A stretch of 41,180 bases of DNA, taken from positions 1 through 41,180 of the forward strand of contig CANQOK010000016.1 in assembly GCA_947625465.1 (NCBI GenBank), in the 5' to 3' direction. Positions within the stretch are counted from its first letter, which is position 1. The number at the start of each line of letters is the position of its first letter. Position numbers and translations under genes: made by a program. The notes below the pieces were generated by a model. The model saw only the letters and a program-made list of their open reading frames with translations. It was not told the origin of the DNA and searched no databases. The DNA comes from an uncultured Lachnospiraceae bacterium (GTDB lineage Bacteria > Bacillota > Clostridia > Lachnospirales > Lachnospiraceae). Positions 25,145 to 32,099 of the stretch are shown piece by piece.

Positions 25145-25443
25145 ACACTTTCTCCTTATCTGTCTTCCCTACGGAGTGTTGCTTATCATCTTTGCTCTTC
25201 CACAGATGATAACCTCCTAGCACTTTCGGCAAGCCGAAAGTGCGGGGGCTCTCCGAGGGTTACACCGACAGGAGCTAAGCTCCGGTCGGTGTATATTAAC
25301 CGCTACCCTTATTTAAGTAATCCATCTTAATCACATCCTTTCTTTAATCTGTCTATACTGTCTCAGAAATACTTCTGAAGTAACCTGTCTCTTTCCAAAC
25401 TTTTTTATCGGGACAATAATAGTTGTATTCATTCGAAGGAGGG
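25145..25443. other. Relaxase upstream region with tiny ORFs
   Basis: Holds the candidate oriT (25220-25293). On the minus strand a 33-codon frame (25331-25432, MNTTIIVPIKKFGKRQVT...) lacks a ribosome binding site and is probably the tail of a gene cut off by the IS3 insertion at 25444. A nine-codon frame with AAAGGA follows it. Nothing else is evident. Confidence 0.3.
25220..25293. other. Candidate origin of transfer (oriT)
   Basis: Two hairpins stand 18 bp apart upstream of the relaxase gene. The first pairs GCACTTTCGGC with GCCGAAAGTGC (11 bp, 2-nt loop; 25220-25243). The second pairs TACACCGAC with GTCGGTGTA around an inner GGAGC-TAA-GCTCC (25261-25293), with one mismatch. Between them is GGGGGCTCTCCGAGGGT. 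MobV origins usually lie just upstream of mob and contain such inverted repeats next to the nick. The nick position is not determined. Confidence 0.55.
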
Positions 25444-25467
25444 TGCAGACTTTTTCTTGGACTAAAT
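25444..25467 (+). repeat. IS3 terminal inverted repeat, left end
   Basis: Begins TGCAGAC and ends TTGGACTAAAT. Identical to the inverted right end (30158-30181) at 16 of 24 positions; the centre reads TTTTTC here against AAAAAG there, so the outer and inner blocks are the conserved parts. Confidence 0.65.
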
Positions 25468-25757
25468 GATCACACCCTTACTCTTTCTGTATTCCATCGG
25501 ACTCATTCCGCCCAACGATATCTTTATCCGTTTTTCCCGGTATCATATGTATTCTTCAACCTGGCGGATAAATTCATCTATTGATACATCCTGCCACGAA
25601 CAGCCGTAAAACATTTCATTTTTCATCCGGCCAAAGAATCCCTCGCAGGCTGAATTGTCGGGTGAACACCCTTTCCGAGACATGGACCGTATCAGACCAG
25701 CATCCTTCATCTTTTCTATCCAGCCTGGCCAGCGGTAGTGGCCGCCCCGGTCTGAAT
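25462..25757 (-). pseudogene. IS3 transposase, C-terminal fragment
   Basis: Starting at GAC CGG GGC GGC the frame reads DRGGHYRWPGWIEKMKDAG, then the IS3 block SRKGCSPDNSACEGFFGR with the catalytic Glu, KNEMFYG and ISLGGMSPMEYR at the end. It carries on directly from the HSD codons at the other side of the RIT element (29157-29164). A TGA interrupts EYI-YRE, a place where Trp is usual, so this end is also decayed. The stop is TAG at 25462-25464. Confidence 0.8.
25750..25757 (+). repeat. 8-bp direct repeat at the left RIT junction
   Basis: GTCTGAAT here and at 29157-29164 is the only IS3 sequence present on both sides of the RIT element. It encodes the Ser-Asp of the HSD motif on the minus strand. 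It fits a duplicated target site or crossover core. Confidence 0.65.
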
Positions 25758-25798
25758 TATGCTGAATTCGGCATAACAGCGACTATGCCGAAGAAAAA

Positions 25799-25863
25799 AC
25801 TATGCCGAAGATTTTCGTTGTTGCCTGATCTCTCCTGTATAATGGAAAATTCTTCGGCATAGT
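25799..25863 (+). repeat. RIT terminal inverted repeat, left
   Basis: This 65-bp copy starts ACTATGCCGAAG and ends TTCGGCATAGT, so each end is itself an inverted repeat. The middle (TTGCCTGATCTCTCCT) matches the inverted right copy at 29094-29158. To the left, 25758-25798 holds three more ATGCCGAA-type units. Confidence 0.85.
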
Positions 25864-25871
25864 ATTTCAGA

Positions 25872-26903
25872 TCAATCCAAGGAATAGAGCAGCTTTTTTA
25901 TGACAGTTTTCTTCCAGATTTTCTCGCTTTCATCGAACGCTGGAGCGGCTTTATTCATTGCTTCGCTCATCATTTCAAGTGTTGCAAATGCATAAAATCC
26001 GGATGTTGTCGACATACTCTCATGGCCAAGCAACTGCATGATAAACGGAAGCGGCACTCCATTGCGATATAGATCCATTGCTTTTGTTTTTCGGATCAAA
26101 TGGCAATGAACGTTTTCTGGTACCTCCAGACATATATCCCGGGCTTTCTTAGCGGCTGTTTTTAGTATCAGGCTTATACTGTCAGTAGAAAGCTGATGCG
26201 GTTTTCCATCAAGGCGGCTGTAGAATAGCAGCGCTTCGGTCAGATCAGGATGGAATTCTTCAAGATGCTTTCTTAAGTGGGCCACCGTTTTATCCATAAC
26301 GGGCACATTTCGGGTCTTTCGTCCTTTTCCTATCAGTGTAACATACGGGTTCGGCATAACCAGATGGAGCGATGATAAAGCCAGATCGGAAAGTTCCTGT
26401 ACTCTTGCACCTGTATCGTAGAGAAGTATCAGGATCATGCGGTTCCGACGGTGCTTTGCTGTCCTGGTATCATAGGATGCCAGGATCGCCTTCGTTGCAG
26501 CTGGCTGCAGGTATTCGATCGGCTTCTTCTCTTCCTTGACCTTCCTGACCGTACAAACGTCATGGTAGATCCCGCGGAGTTCAAAGTCTTCATCTGCGCA
26601 GTATTTTAAGAAAGAGCGGATCGCCGTCAGCTTCAGGTTGATCGTTTTGGGTGCATACTTTTTTTCACACAGCCATCCAACAAAGTCCTTGATGTTACTT
26701 CGATTAAATGTGTCAAATGTCACCTGTTCTTCCTTGAGCCCTTTTGTGTTTTCCAAAAATGAAAGATAGGAATTCAGGGATTGCTTGTAGGCCGCAACAG
26801 ATTTATCTGACTGGTTGCGCACAACAGGCATAAAATCATGAAGATATGCTCGTGCCAACTGCCAGAAGTCTTTATCTTTCTTCCTCCTATACTTCATCGT
26901 CAT
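25872..26903 (-). CDS. Tyrosine recombinase, third gene of the RIT trio
   Basis: The protein is 343 residues. The N-terminal SAM-like core-binding domain (about 10-110) is followed by the catalytic domain with R in DTGARVQELSDL, K in GKGRKTRNVP, H-x-x-R in HLIRKTKAMD, H in LLGHESMSTT and the nucleophile Y in GFYAFAT. All catalytic positions look intact. It overlaps the preceding gene by 17 bp. The stop codon is 9 bp from the left terminal repeat. Tyrosine recombinases cut and rejoin DNA through a 3'-phosphotyrosine; in RIT elements the three proteins are thought to act together. Confidence 0.9.
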   Translation of the reverse strand: MTMKYRRKKDKDFWQLARAYLHDFMPVVRNQSDKSVAAYKQSLNSYLSFLENTKGLKEEQVTFDTFNRSNIKDFVGWLCEKKYAPKTINLKLTAIRSFLKYCADEDFELRGIYHDVCTVRKVKEEKKPIEYLQPAATKAILASYDTRTAKHRRNRMILILLYDTGARVQELSDLALSSLHLVMPNPYVTLIGKGRKTRNVPVMDKTVAHLRKHLEEFHPDLTEALLFYSRLDGKPHQLSTDSISLILKTAAKKARDICLEVPENVHCHLIRKTKAMDLYRNGVPLPFIMQLLGHESMSTTSGFYAFATLEMMSEAMNKAAPAFDESEKIWKKTVIKKLLYSLD

Positions 26904-27852
26904 CCACCTCCGGAATCAGTTCTTCTGTGGAAGCAGTCATGCCGCGGTATTGAGGGAAAAAATCGGGTATCAGATGTATATAATAATAGGTACTTTCCAA
27001 CGAGGAATGTCCCATGTATCTCATCAGATACGGGAGCATTGCGTGGACATCATTGCCTTCCGATGACCAGCGCATGATGTTCGCACAAGCAAAGTGATGC
27101 CGAAAATCATATGCCCGGGGGTTCACTTTTCCATCTCTTTTTAATCCTGCTGACAGCCAGATGTTTCTGAAGTTTGCAGACAAAGCAGTACTGGAACAGA
27201 TGCCTCCATGCCCACCTGGGAAAAAGTATTCTCTTTCGGGAAATATCTCCCGTATGGCTGCATCATAATCTATAAGATACTGAGTCAGTTCCTCTGATAA
27301 AAAAAGCCGCCTGTCACGGTGCGCCTTAGCCCACAGGATATCAATATAGCCTTTATCCAGATGAGCATCCCGACACTTTAACTGCCTTGCTTCTGCTGAT
27401 CTGACACCGCAGCAATACATGAAGCGGTATAACGCCGGGAAAACATATGCCCTGCCCGGAGCTTTGTATCGGAGGACATACTGATCGCATTCCTTAAAGA
27501 AGGAATGTATCTCGGCCTCTGTCATCAGGTAGACATCCGGATGATAGCGTTGAATAATGAATGAATCCTCCAGCACATACGCATCCGTATCCCCGTTATT
27601 AACAAGATACCTTCCGAATTCACGTATCGGAGATACCCAGCTTCTGTCTCCTGTAGTTGATTTTCCCGAGTGTTCAAATGCCCAGCCGTCAACAACCTCC
27701 TTGACCAGGGTGTGATAGTCTCCATGTGCAGCATTGTACCGGTCTAATCCCCGAAGGTATACAGAAGCTGACGTATATTTGATCCCCAGGGCATGCTTAT
27801 AGCCAAGAAAGTCGGCCATAGATGGACCAAGTTTACTGATAAAGACGTTCAT
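26887..27852 (-). CDS. Tyrosine recombinase, second gene of the RIT trio
   Basis: The protein is 321 residues. The catalytic domain shows R in CCGVRSAEARQL, K in AKAHRDRRLF, the box RAYDFRHHFA with Arg present but Tyr where the first His is usual, H in YMGHSSLEST and Y in YYYIHL. The Tyr-for-His change is also common in Tn554 TnpB-like proteins, so it need not mean loss of activity. It shares 4 bp (ATGA-type overlap) with the first gene and 17 bp with the third, so the trio is translationally coupled. Confidence 0.88.
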   Translation of the reverse strand: MNVFISKLGPSMADFLGYKHALGIKYTSASVYLRGLDRYNAAHGDYHTLVKEVVDGWAFEHSGKSTTGDRSWVSPIREFGRYLVNNGDTDAYVLEDSFIIQRYHPDVYLMTEAEIHSFFKECDQYVLRYKAPGRAYVFPALYRFMYCCGVRSAEARQLKCRDAHLDKGYIDILWAKAHRDRRLFLSEELTQYLIDYDAAIREIFPEREYFFPGGHGGICSSTALSANFRNIWLSAGLKRDGKVNPRAYDFRHHFACANIMRWSSEGNDVHAMLPYLMRYMGHSSLESTYYYIHLIPDFFPQYRGMTASTEELIPEVDDDEV

Positions 27853-29051
27853 GGATGCACCTCCTTTGATATGTCACCAAAAGGAAGGACACACTCCTTC
27901 AGCCTTTTTTCGTCAGTTGTGATATAGATACCGGTGGTATCGGGATCGGAATGCCCAAGTATGGCAGCGATCGTTTCAACAGGCACTTCATGACGGACCA
28001 TTGTCGATGCGGCGTTATGCCGAAGCATGTGCATTCCAAGTATACGACCGGCCTTAGGAACACATGCCCGTTCAAGAATACGTTTGACCATCATGTAGCA
28101 GGATGAATGGCACGAAAGCGGGGCAAATGGTGCAATAAGGCGTACGAACAGGTAGTCGTTTGGTGCATCAGGCCGCTGTCTGGTTAAATATCTGGCAATT
28201 GCATTTCCAACTGGTGGAGTCAAAGGAACACAGATGAGATTTCCTGTTTTACTCTGTCTCCATGAGATCGTATCGTTCCGCCAATCTATATCTGTAAGGC
28301 GCAGTCTGATGATATCGCAGGCTCCGATGCCGGTAGACAATCCCAGAAGGATCATGGCGGAATCCCGCAGTGGAGTTTTACTGTCTTCCGTAACAGATTT
28401 AATGCTTGCCTGTTCCTCTGCTTCAAGTACAGGGATGATTCGATAATGTCTCGGGGCGTGGATACCTGATAATGCCATCAATAGATCCTTGCGTTCAAGG
28501 TATCGGCAGATGTTCCTGAGTTCGCAAAGGATACCTCGCTGCCGCTCAGGCTTCGAATGTTTAACATAGTCGAGAACGACAGATGCTGTTAGAGCTTCTA
28601 ACGAAAAGGCATCTTCCATTTTCTCTAGAAAGGAAAGGAAGGAATACATGCCATACTCATAAAAATGCCGTGTGTTCTTGTTATCATACTTTCCTTTTAA
28701 ATAAGAGCAGTAATCCGAGTATACCTTGCGATAATACTCTCCAGATGGCTGTCTCCTTAATCTTGTGGCAGTCGAAAAATCAAACTGACCGGTACTGACA
28801 TAAGAGTTAATTAGTCTGAAGAATCGGCCTTGAAGGTGATAACGTTCTTTACTGAACTTTCCGGTTTTTGGACTGATTACAGCATCAGTATAAATTTTGC
28901 CGATTTCATAGCTGTATTCGGTGACATCGTGTTCTTTGCAGAAAGACTTAAATCTTCTGACAGCACCCTGGTAATTGAAAATGGTGGAGTCATTATACCC
29001 GGCATCTTTCAAAGCAGCGATGAGTAATGTGCAGACAGTGTTTATATCCAT
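27849..29051 (-). CDS. Tyrosine recombinase, first gene of the RIT trio
   Basis: The protein is 400 residues, the longest of the three. K is in RQSKTGNLICVPL, H-x-x-R in HMLRHNAASTM, H in ILGHSDPDTT and Y in GIYITTD. Where the first catalytic Arg is expected (TGLRxxEL) the sequence is TGIGACDII, with Gly, so this subunit may be inactive on its own or use another residue. AAGGAGG lies 10 bp before the ATG. It is the first gene after the right terminal repeat, whose sequence probably contributes to the promoter. Confidence 0.88.
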   Translation of the reverse strand: MDINTVCTLLIAALKDAGYNDSTIFNYQGAVRRFKSFCKEHDVTEYSYEIGKIYTDAVISPKTGKFSKERYHLQGRFFRLINSYVSTGQFDFSTATRLRRQPSGEYYRKVYSDYCSYLKGKYDNKNTRHFYEYGMYSFLSFLEKMEDAFSLEALTASVVLDYVKHSKPERQRGILCELRNICRYLERKDLLMALSGIHAPRHYRIIPVLEAEEQASIKSVTEDSKTPLRDSAMILLGLSTGIGACDIIRLRLTDIDWRNDTISWRQSKTGNLICVPLTPPVGNAIARYLTRQRPDAPNDYLFVRLIAPFAPLSCHSSCYMMVKRILERACVPKAGRILGMHMLRHNAASTMVRHEVPVETIAAILGHSDPDTTGIYITTDEKRLKECVLPFGDISKEVHP

Positions 29052-29093
29052 CTTGACAGCACCTCCTTAGAATTGATGCTTCAAGTATAAAAT

Positions 29094-29158
29094 ACTATGC
29101 CGAAAAAAGCTTCATAATGTAGGAGAAATCAGGCAATAACAGAATTTTTCGGCATAGT
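29094..29158 (-). repeat. RIT terminal inverted repeat, right
   Basis: This 65-bp copy is inverted relative to 25799-25863. Starts ACTATGCCGAA and ends TTCGGCATAGT. Differences from the left copy are spread through the middle, while the outer 11 bp on both sides are fixed. Confidence 0.85.
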
Positions 29159-29164
29159 CTGAAT
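29157..29164 (+). repeat. 8-bp direct repeat at the right RIT junction
   Basis: GTCTGAAT, matching 25750-25757. It overlaps the last two bases of the terminal repeat. Confidence 0.65.
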
Positions 29165-30136
29165 GGATGATCGGGTGTCTGCCTTGCGGGAGAACTCTGA
29201 CTGTGCGATCCAGCATGGAATTTACCAGCTGTGTATTCGGTTTCGTACTGATGCTCCACGCGATCGGCATTCCATCATAACAATCAATGACTGGTGACAG
29301 GTACACCTTTTCCGCGGGAATTGAAAATTCCGTTATGTCGGTAAGCCATTTCTGATCCGGTCTGTCAGCCCGAAAATCTCTCCGGATCAGATCCGGAACC
29401 GCAGGACTGATCTCACCCAGATAAGATCGGAACTTTTTAGGACTTTTCCCTTTAGCTGTCAGTCCATTTTCCTCCATGATCCGGCGGATCACTTTTTCTG
29501 AAAACGCCTTACGTTTTCTCTGATAATAATAACTGCTTTTGGCAAATCTGAGTCCCGATAATAACAATGGCAGTGGATATTTCTCCTTTAAGGCGTCAAC
29601 AATCACTGCCTTTTCCCTGTTGTTCAGGGGAACTTTGCTGGCGCCGGGGTCTTTTTTTAATACATGGATCGTTTCTTTCAGAATGACAATCTCCAGCTGC
29701 ATGTCCTGGATCTGCTCTTTCAATGATTCAAGCCCTTTTGCTGAGACTGGGGTACCTTCTATAGGACGGCCTCTGGCTCTTTCATCAGACCGGTTCATCA
29801 ATGCACCAGCACCTTTCCGGATATAATTTCTTCGCCATGCGTAAATGCTTTCTGTGCTGTATCCTAATTCATCTGCTGCTGATTGTACATCTTCTCCCAG
29901 TTCAAAGCAACGGTGCAGTGCGTTTAATTTTAATTCCAAAGGGGATGCCGCGGATGATCCTTCGTATTATATCCACGGAATGTGGATTTTCCCTCCGGCA
30001 GTATTCGTTTTCTGTTGATCCAGTTATACAGGTTCTGTCTGCGTTTTGGATAACCTAAGATAGTGATTGTTTTCGTAATGGAACCTGTTTCCTTGTAGAC
30101 TTCAAGTGCTTTGTAATACTGTTCTTCTGAATACAT
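29157..30136 (-). pseudogene. IS3 transposase, N-terminal part (two frames)
   Basis: The first frame (29930-30136, 68 residues) holds an HTH: SITKTITILGYPKRRQNLYNW. The second (from 29939) has another HTH (DVQSAADELGYSTESIYAWRR), a leucine-zipper stretch, the HTH-like SGLRFAKSSYYY block and the start of the DDE domain with D201 in WLTDITEF. It reaches HSD (D261, second catalytic Asp), where the RIT element is inserted; the frame then runs a few codons into the RIT end. The frames meet at CCCCTTTGG and would join by a -1 slip, either a programmed frameshift or a one-base loss. Confidence 0.82.
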
Positions 30137-30157
30137 CGCTCAATCCTTTCCTGTGGT

Positions 30158-30181
30158 ATTCAGTCCAACTTTTTGTCCGCA
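30158..30181 (-). repeat. IS3 terminal inverted repeat, right end
   Basis: Inverted partner of 25444-25467; on the minus strand it begins TGCGGAC and ends TTGGACTGAAT. Confidence 0.65.
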
Positions 30182-30369
30182 CACCCCCATCAAACAATTA
30201 GATGCCTTATGTGACTTATACAAGCAACGATGGAGAAAAGATGTTGATTACACAACCCTCCCTAAAGGTATCACGCAAGAAAAGTCAGTTGATGTATTAG
30301 AGAGAATTGTAGATACCGGCGAAAGTATTTTAGTCGGCTATAATAAACTTTTTATAACAACTAATAAAA

Positions 30370-30405
30370 GGACACTTTCCAGTAATTCCTTACTGAAAAA
30401 TGTCC
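30370..30405 (+). repeat. 16-bp stem hairpin
   Basis: GGACACTTTCCAGTAA (30370-30385) pairs with TTACTGAAAAATGTCC (30390-30405) with two G-T type mismatches and a TTCC loop. It lacks a T run. It may be a terminator for the truncated plus-strand gene or a structural site of the mobile element. Confidence 0.5.
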
Positions 30406-30437
30406 CATACATATCATTGATATTCGTGTTGTATACT

Positions 30438-30452
30438 TGTTGCATATGTGTT
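30438..30452 (+). repeat. 15-bp direct repeat, right copy (candidate attachment site)
   Basis: TGTTGCATATGTGTT, identical to 16233-16247. It lies 97 bp from the rpsI stop. Here the motif continues as GCATACC, making a longer dyad around ATAT. Confidence 0.45.
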
Positions 30453-30548
30453 GCATACCATTTGAAATCCAACACATCTGACAGCTTTCCACAACCTCTA
30501 TAACCCTTGTAAAATCGGGCTTTTCTCGAATCTTGCGTTGACCGCAAA
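30453..30548. other. Gap between the island and rpsI
   Basis: No gene and no convincing terminator for the rplM-rpsI transcript is seen here; only a short GCGGTCAACGC dyad. A minus-strand AAAAGCCCGATTTTACAAGGG stretch resembles the left edge of the island in the opposite orientation. Confidence 0.35.
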
Positions 30549-30941
30549 TTATCTCTTTGAAAACTGTGGCGCTCTTCTTGCAGCCTTTAAGCCGTACTTC
30601 TTTCTCTCCTTCATACGAGGATCTCTGGTCAGGAAACCTGCTTTCTTTAAGATCGGGCGGTAATCCGCGTCTACCTGCAGCAATGCTCTTGCGATACCGT
30701 GACGAACCGCGCCTGCCTGGCCGGTGTAACCGCCGCCTTTTACTGTGATCTTTGCATCATATTTAGTCAGTGTATCGGTCGCAGCCATCGGCTGACGAAC
30801 GATCACCTTCAGAGTCTCTAAACCGAAATAATCGTCAAGAGCTCTCTTATTTACCGTGATCACGCCTGTACCGGGTGTTAAAAATACTCTTGCGATACTC
30901 TTTTTTCTTCTGCCTGTTCCGTAATATTTATTTACAGCCAT
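30549..30941 (-). CDS. rpsI: 30S ribosomal protein S9
   Basis: The protein is 130 residues, full length. It starts [21 protein letters not shown] and ends with the basic tail RRAPQFSKR whose last Arg contacts P-site tRNA in the ribosome. [20 protein letters not shown] is the conserved core. It lies 25 bp after rplM, as in nearly all bacteria. The AT-rich island begins about 100 bp beyond its stop codon, and 3' ends of ribosomal protein genes are known integration sites in Firmicutes; no duplicated rpsI end was found here. Confidence 0.98.
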   Translation of the reverse strand: MAVNKYYGTGRRKKSIARVFLTPGTGVITVNKRALDDYFGLETLKVIVRQPMAATDTLTKYDAKITVKGGGYTGQAGAVRHGIARALLQVDADYRPILKKAGFLTRDPRMKERKKYGLKAARRAPQFSKR

Positions 30942-30966
30942 TGTTATTTCCTCCTTTCAGTCCCTA

Positions 30967-31395
30967 TCAGAATGTTAATGTCTCCGGCTTCTGTGCCGCA
31001 TGCGGATGCTCAGCGCCCGCGTAAACATGTAACTTTCTGTACATCTCTCTTCCTAAAGGTCCCTTCGGAAGCATACCCTTAACTGCCAACTCAATTACTT
31101 CTGCCGGCTTATTCGCCATCTTCTCTCTTAAAGTCTGCTCTTTCATACCGCCTACATAATCGGAATGACGGTAATAGATCTTCTGATCCAGCTTCTTGCC
31201 TGTGATCTTAACCTTCTCTGCGTTGATTACGATCACATAATCACCGGTATCCATGCTCGGTGTATAAATCGGCTTATTCTTACCTCTTAATACCTTCGCA
31301 ACCTCGGATGATAAGCGTCCTAATGTATATCCGGAAGCATCAACAACATACCATTTTCTCTCTATTGTTGCCGGACTAGCCATAAATGTCTTCAT
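30967..31395 (-). CDS. rplM: 50S ribosomal protein L13
   Basis: The protein is 142 residues, usual length. The N-terminus [20 protein letters not shown], the [18 protein letters not shown] block and [19 protein letters not shown] are diagnostic. The start at 31395 is chosen because AGGAGG lies upstream; a start six codons earlier is less likely. L13 is an early assembly protein of the large subunit. It is the first gene of the rplM-rpsI operon, with a strong promoter at 31532-31560 and a structured leader. Confidence 0.98.
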   Translation of the reverse strand: MKTFMASPATIERKWYVVDASGYTLGRLSSEVAKVLRGKNKPIYTPSMDTGDYVIVINAEKVKITGKKLDQKIYYRHSDYVGGMKEQTLREKMANKPAEVIELAVKGMLPKGPLGREMYRKLHVYAGAEHPHAAQKPETLTF

Positions 31396-31413
31396 TGGTT
31401 TTCCTCCTAACAT

Positions 31414-31531
31414 ACTGATCCTGCGATCCCATTCCTGTTTCTATATGGTAAAACGCTCTTCACCGGGGCTATGGCTCACAGCATTTACACGCACATAAAC
31501 ACAACAGTCTTTCAGGCTGTCACATTAACCT
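31414..31531 (-). promoter_or_regulatory. rplM 5' leader, candidate L13-type regulatory RNA
   Basis: About 120 nt of transcribed leader lie between the rplM promoter and its ribosome binding site. It contains a short stem ACAG-CCTGAAAGA-CTGT and a downstream GGTGAAGAGCGTTTTACC pairing. Firmicutes rplM genes often carry an autoregulatory L13 leader here. Position and structure agree in general, but I could not match the family covariance pattern by eye. Confidence 0.4.
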
Positions 31532-31560
31532 ATTATATATGAATGGCTTTCCCGTGTCAA
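31532..31560 (-). promoter_or_regulatory. Consensus sigma-A promoter for rplM-rpsI
   Basis: TTGACA (31555-31560) and TATAAT (31532-31537) on the minus strand, both perfect, with a 17-bp spacer. It is the strongest promoter seen in the window. Confidence 0.88.
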
Positions 31561-31584
31561 CAACTTTTTTCAGATTCTTCCAGC

Positions 31585-32010
31585 TTATTTCTTTGCCAAA
31601 AATGTTTTCTTAGCCAGCGCATAGGTAAGCACGCCCATGATCAGCAATGATACAAACGTGGTTAAGTAGAAATGAAAGTAATCATATTCGCCAATGGGAA
31701 TCAGGCCGTCCACAAATGTCCACAGCAGGGAAAGTGTGATCAGGCCAAACCCAACCGTCAGCTGCTTATATTTGCCTGCCGCGTAAGCGCCCAGTGCCCC
31801 AAATACAAACAGCCAGGAATCCAGGGCTACGAAAATATCATAAAACCAACCCGTTCCAAACAATCTGTAATATCCGACCGTCGCGTTGAATAACGTACAG
31901 CCTGCTCCGACAAACATTAAGATAAACCCGATCCCCAGAATAATGGAAGTTACCACATTTTTTCCCATGGCCTCCCGCAAATCTGCTGATACTTTTTCGA
32001 ATGAACTCAT
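31585..32010 (-). CDS. Hypothetical four-helix membrane protein, 141 residues
   Basis: After a short cytoplasmic N-terminus (MSSFEKVSADLREAMGKN) come four predicted membrane helices, about 18-40 (IILGIGFILMFVGAGCTLF), 57-76, 85-105 and 113-133, and a lysine-rich end. Family not recognised. It has its own promoter (32061-32089) and GGAGAAGG before the ATG. It sits between truA and rplM, where no functional link is evident. Confidence 0.75.
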   Translation of the reverse strand: MSSFEKVSADLREAMGKNVVTSIILGIGFILMFVGAGCTLFNATVGYYRLFGTGWFYDIFVALDSWLFVFGALGAYAAGKYKQLTVGFGLITLSLLWTFVDGLIPIGEYDYFHFYLTTFVSLLIMGVLTYALAKKTFLAKK

Positions 32011-32060
32011 CCTTCTCCTCGCTTTCCTGCGTATACCGCATATTAATTTTTGATATGCTC

Positions 32061-32089
32061 ATCATAACACGCTTTTCCATTTTTTGCAA
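32061..32089 (-). promoter_or_regulatory. Sigma-A promoter for the 141-residue membrane protein
   Basis: TTGCAA (32084-32089) and TATGAT (32061-32066) on the minus strand, spacer 17 bp, just past the truA stop codon. Confidence 0.6.
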
Positions 32090-32099
32090 TTGCTTTCCG

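Larger units (their letters stand above)
25758..29156 (-). mobile_element. RIT element (recombinase in trio)
   Basis: Three overlapping tyrosine recombinase genes in one direction, bounded by 65-bp imperfect terminal inverted repeats and inserted in the IS3 transposase gene. This is the known RIT layout (RitA, RitB, RitC). No cargo gene is present. The length is about 3.4 kb including a 41-bp extra segment at the left end with further copies of the end motif. All three genes are full length, so the element may still be active. Confidence 0.88.
25444..30181 (-). mobile_element. IS3-family insertion sequence (IS150-like), split by a RIT element
   Basis: The ends match as imperfect inverted repeats over 24 bp (TGCAGAC...TTGGACTAAAT on the left and, inverted, TGCGGAC...TTGGACTGAAT on the right). 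Minus the inserted RIT element it would be about 1.33 kb, the size of IS150 relatives. The transposase is on the minus strand and is broken by a frameshift, by the RIT insertion and by a nonsense codon, so the IS is dead. No clear target duplication is seen at its outer ends. Confidence 0.8.
30182..30503 (+). pseudogene. Gene fragment beside the IS3, 5' end lost
   Basis: A plus-strand frame enters from the IS3 border and reads IKQLDALCDLYKQRWRKDVD, then PKGITQEKSVDVLERIVDTGESILVGYNKLF. This part has a convincing soluble-helical composition and looks like the C-terminal 60 residues of a small conserved protein; its start was removed by the IS. After NKLF the frame runs on into a hairpin and low-quality sequence up to 30503, so the true end may be a lost stop near 30355. 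No family recognised. Confidence 0.4.

Noticed and set aside
25758-25863. CRISPR-like array from the repeated ATGCCGAA units
   Set aside because: The units are 8-11 bp, inverted as well as direct, irregularly spaced, and without spacers or cas genes. They are RIT ends.
25872-29051. RIT recombinases as the integrase of the whole AT-rich island
   Set aside because: They have their own terminal repeats and sit inside an IS3 gene that is itself inside the island, so they moved in later.
29930-30136. 68-residue HTH protein as an independent regulator gene
   Set aside because: It is the first part of the IS3 transposase, and continues into the next frame by a -1 slip at CCCCTTTGG.
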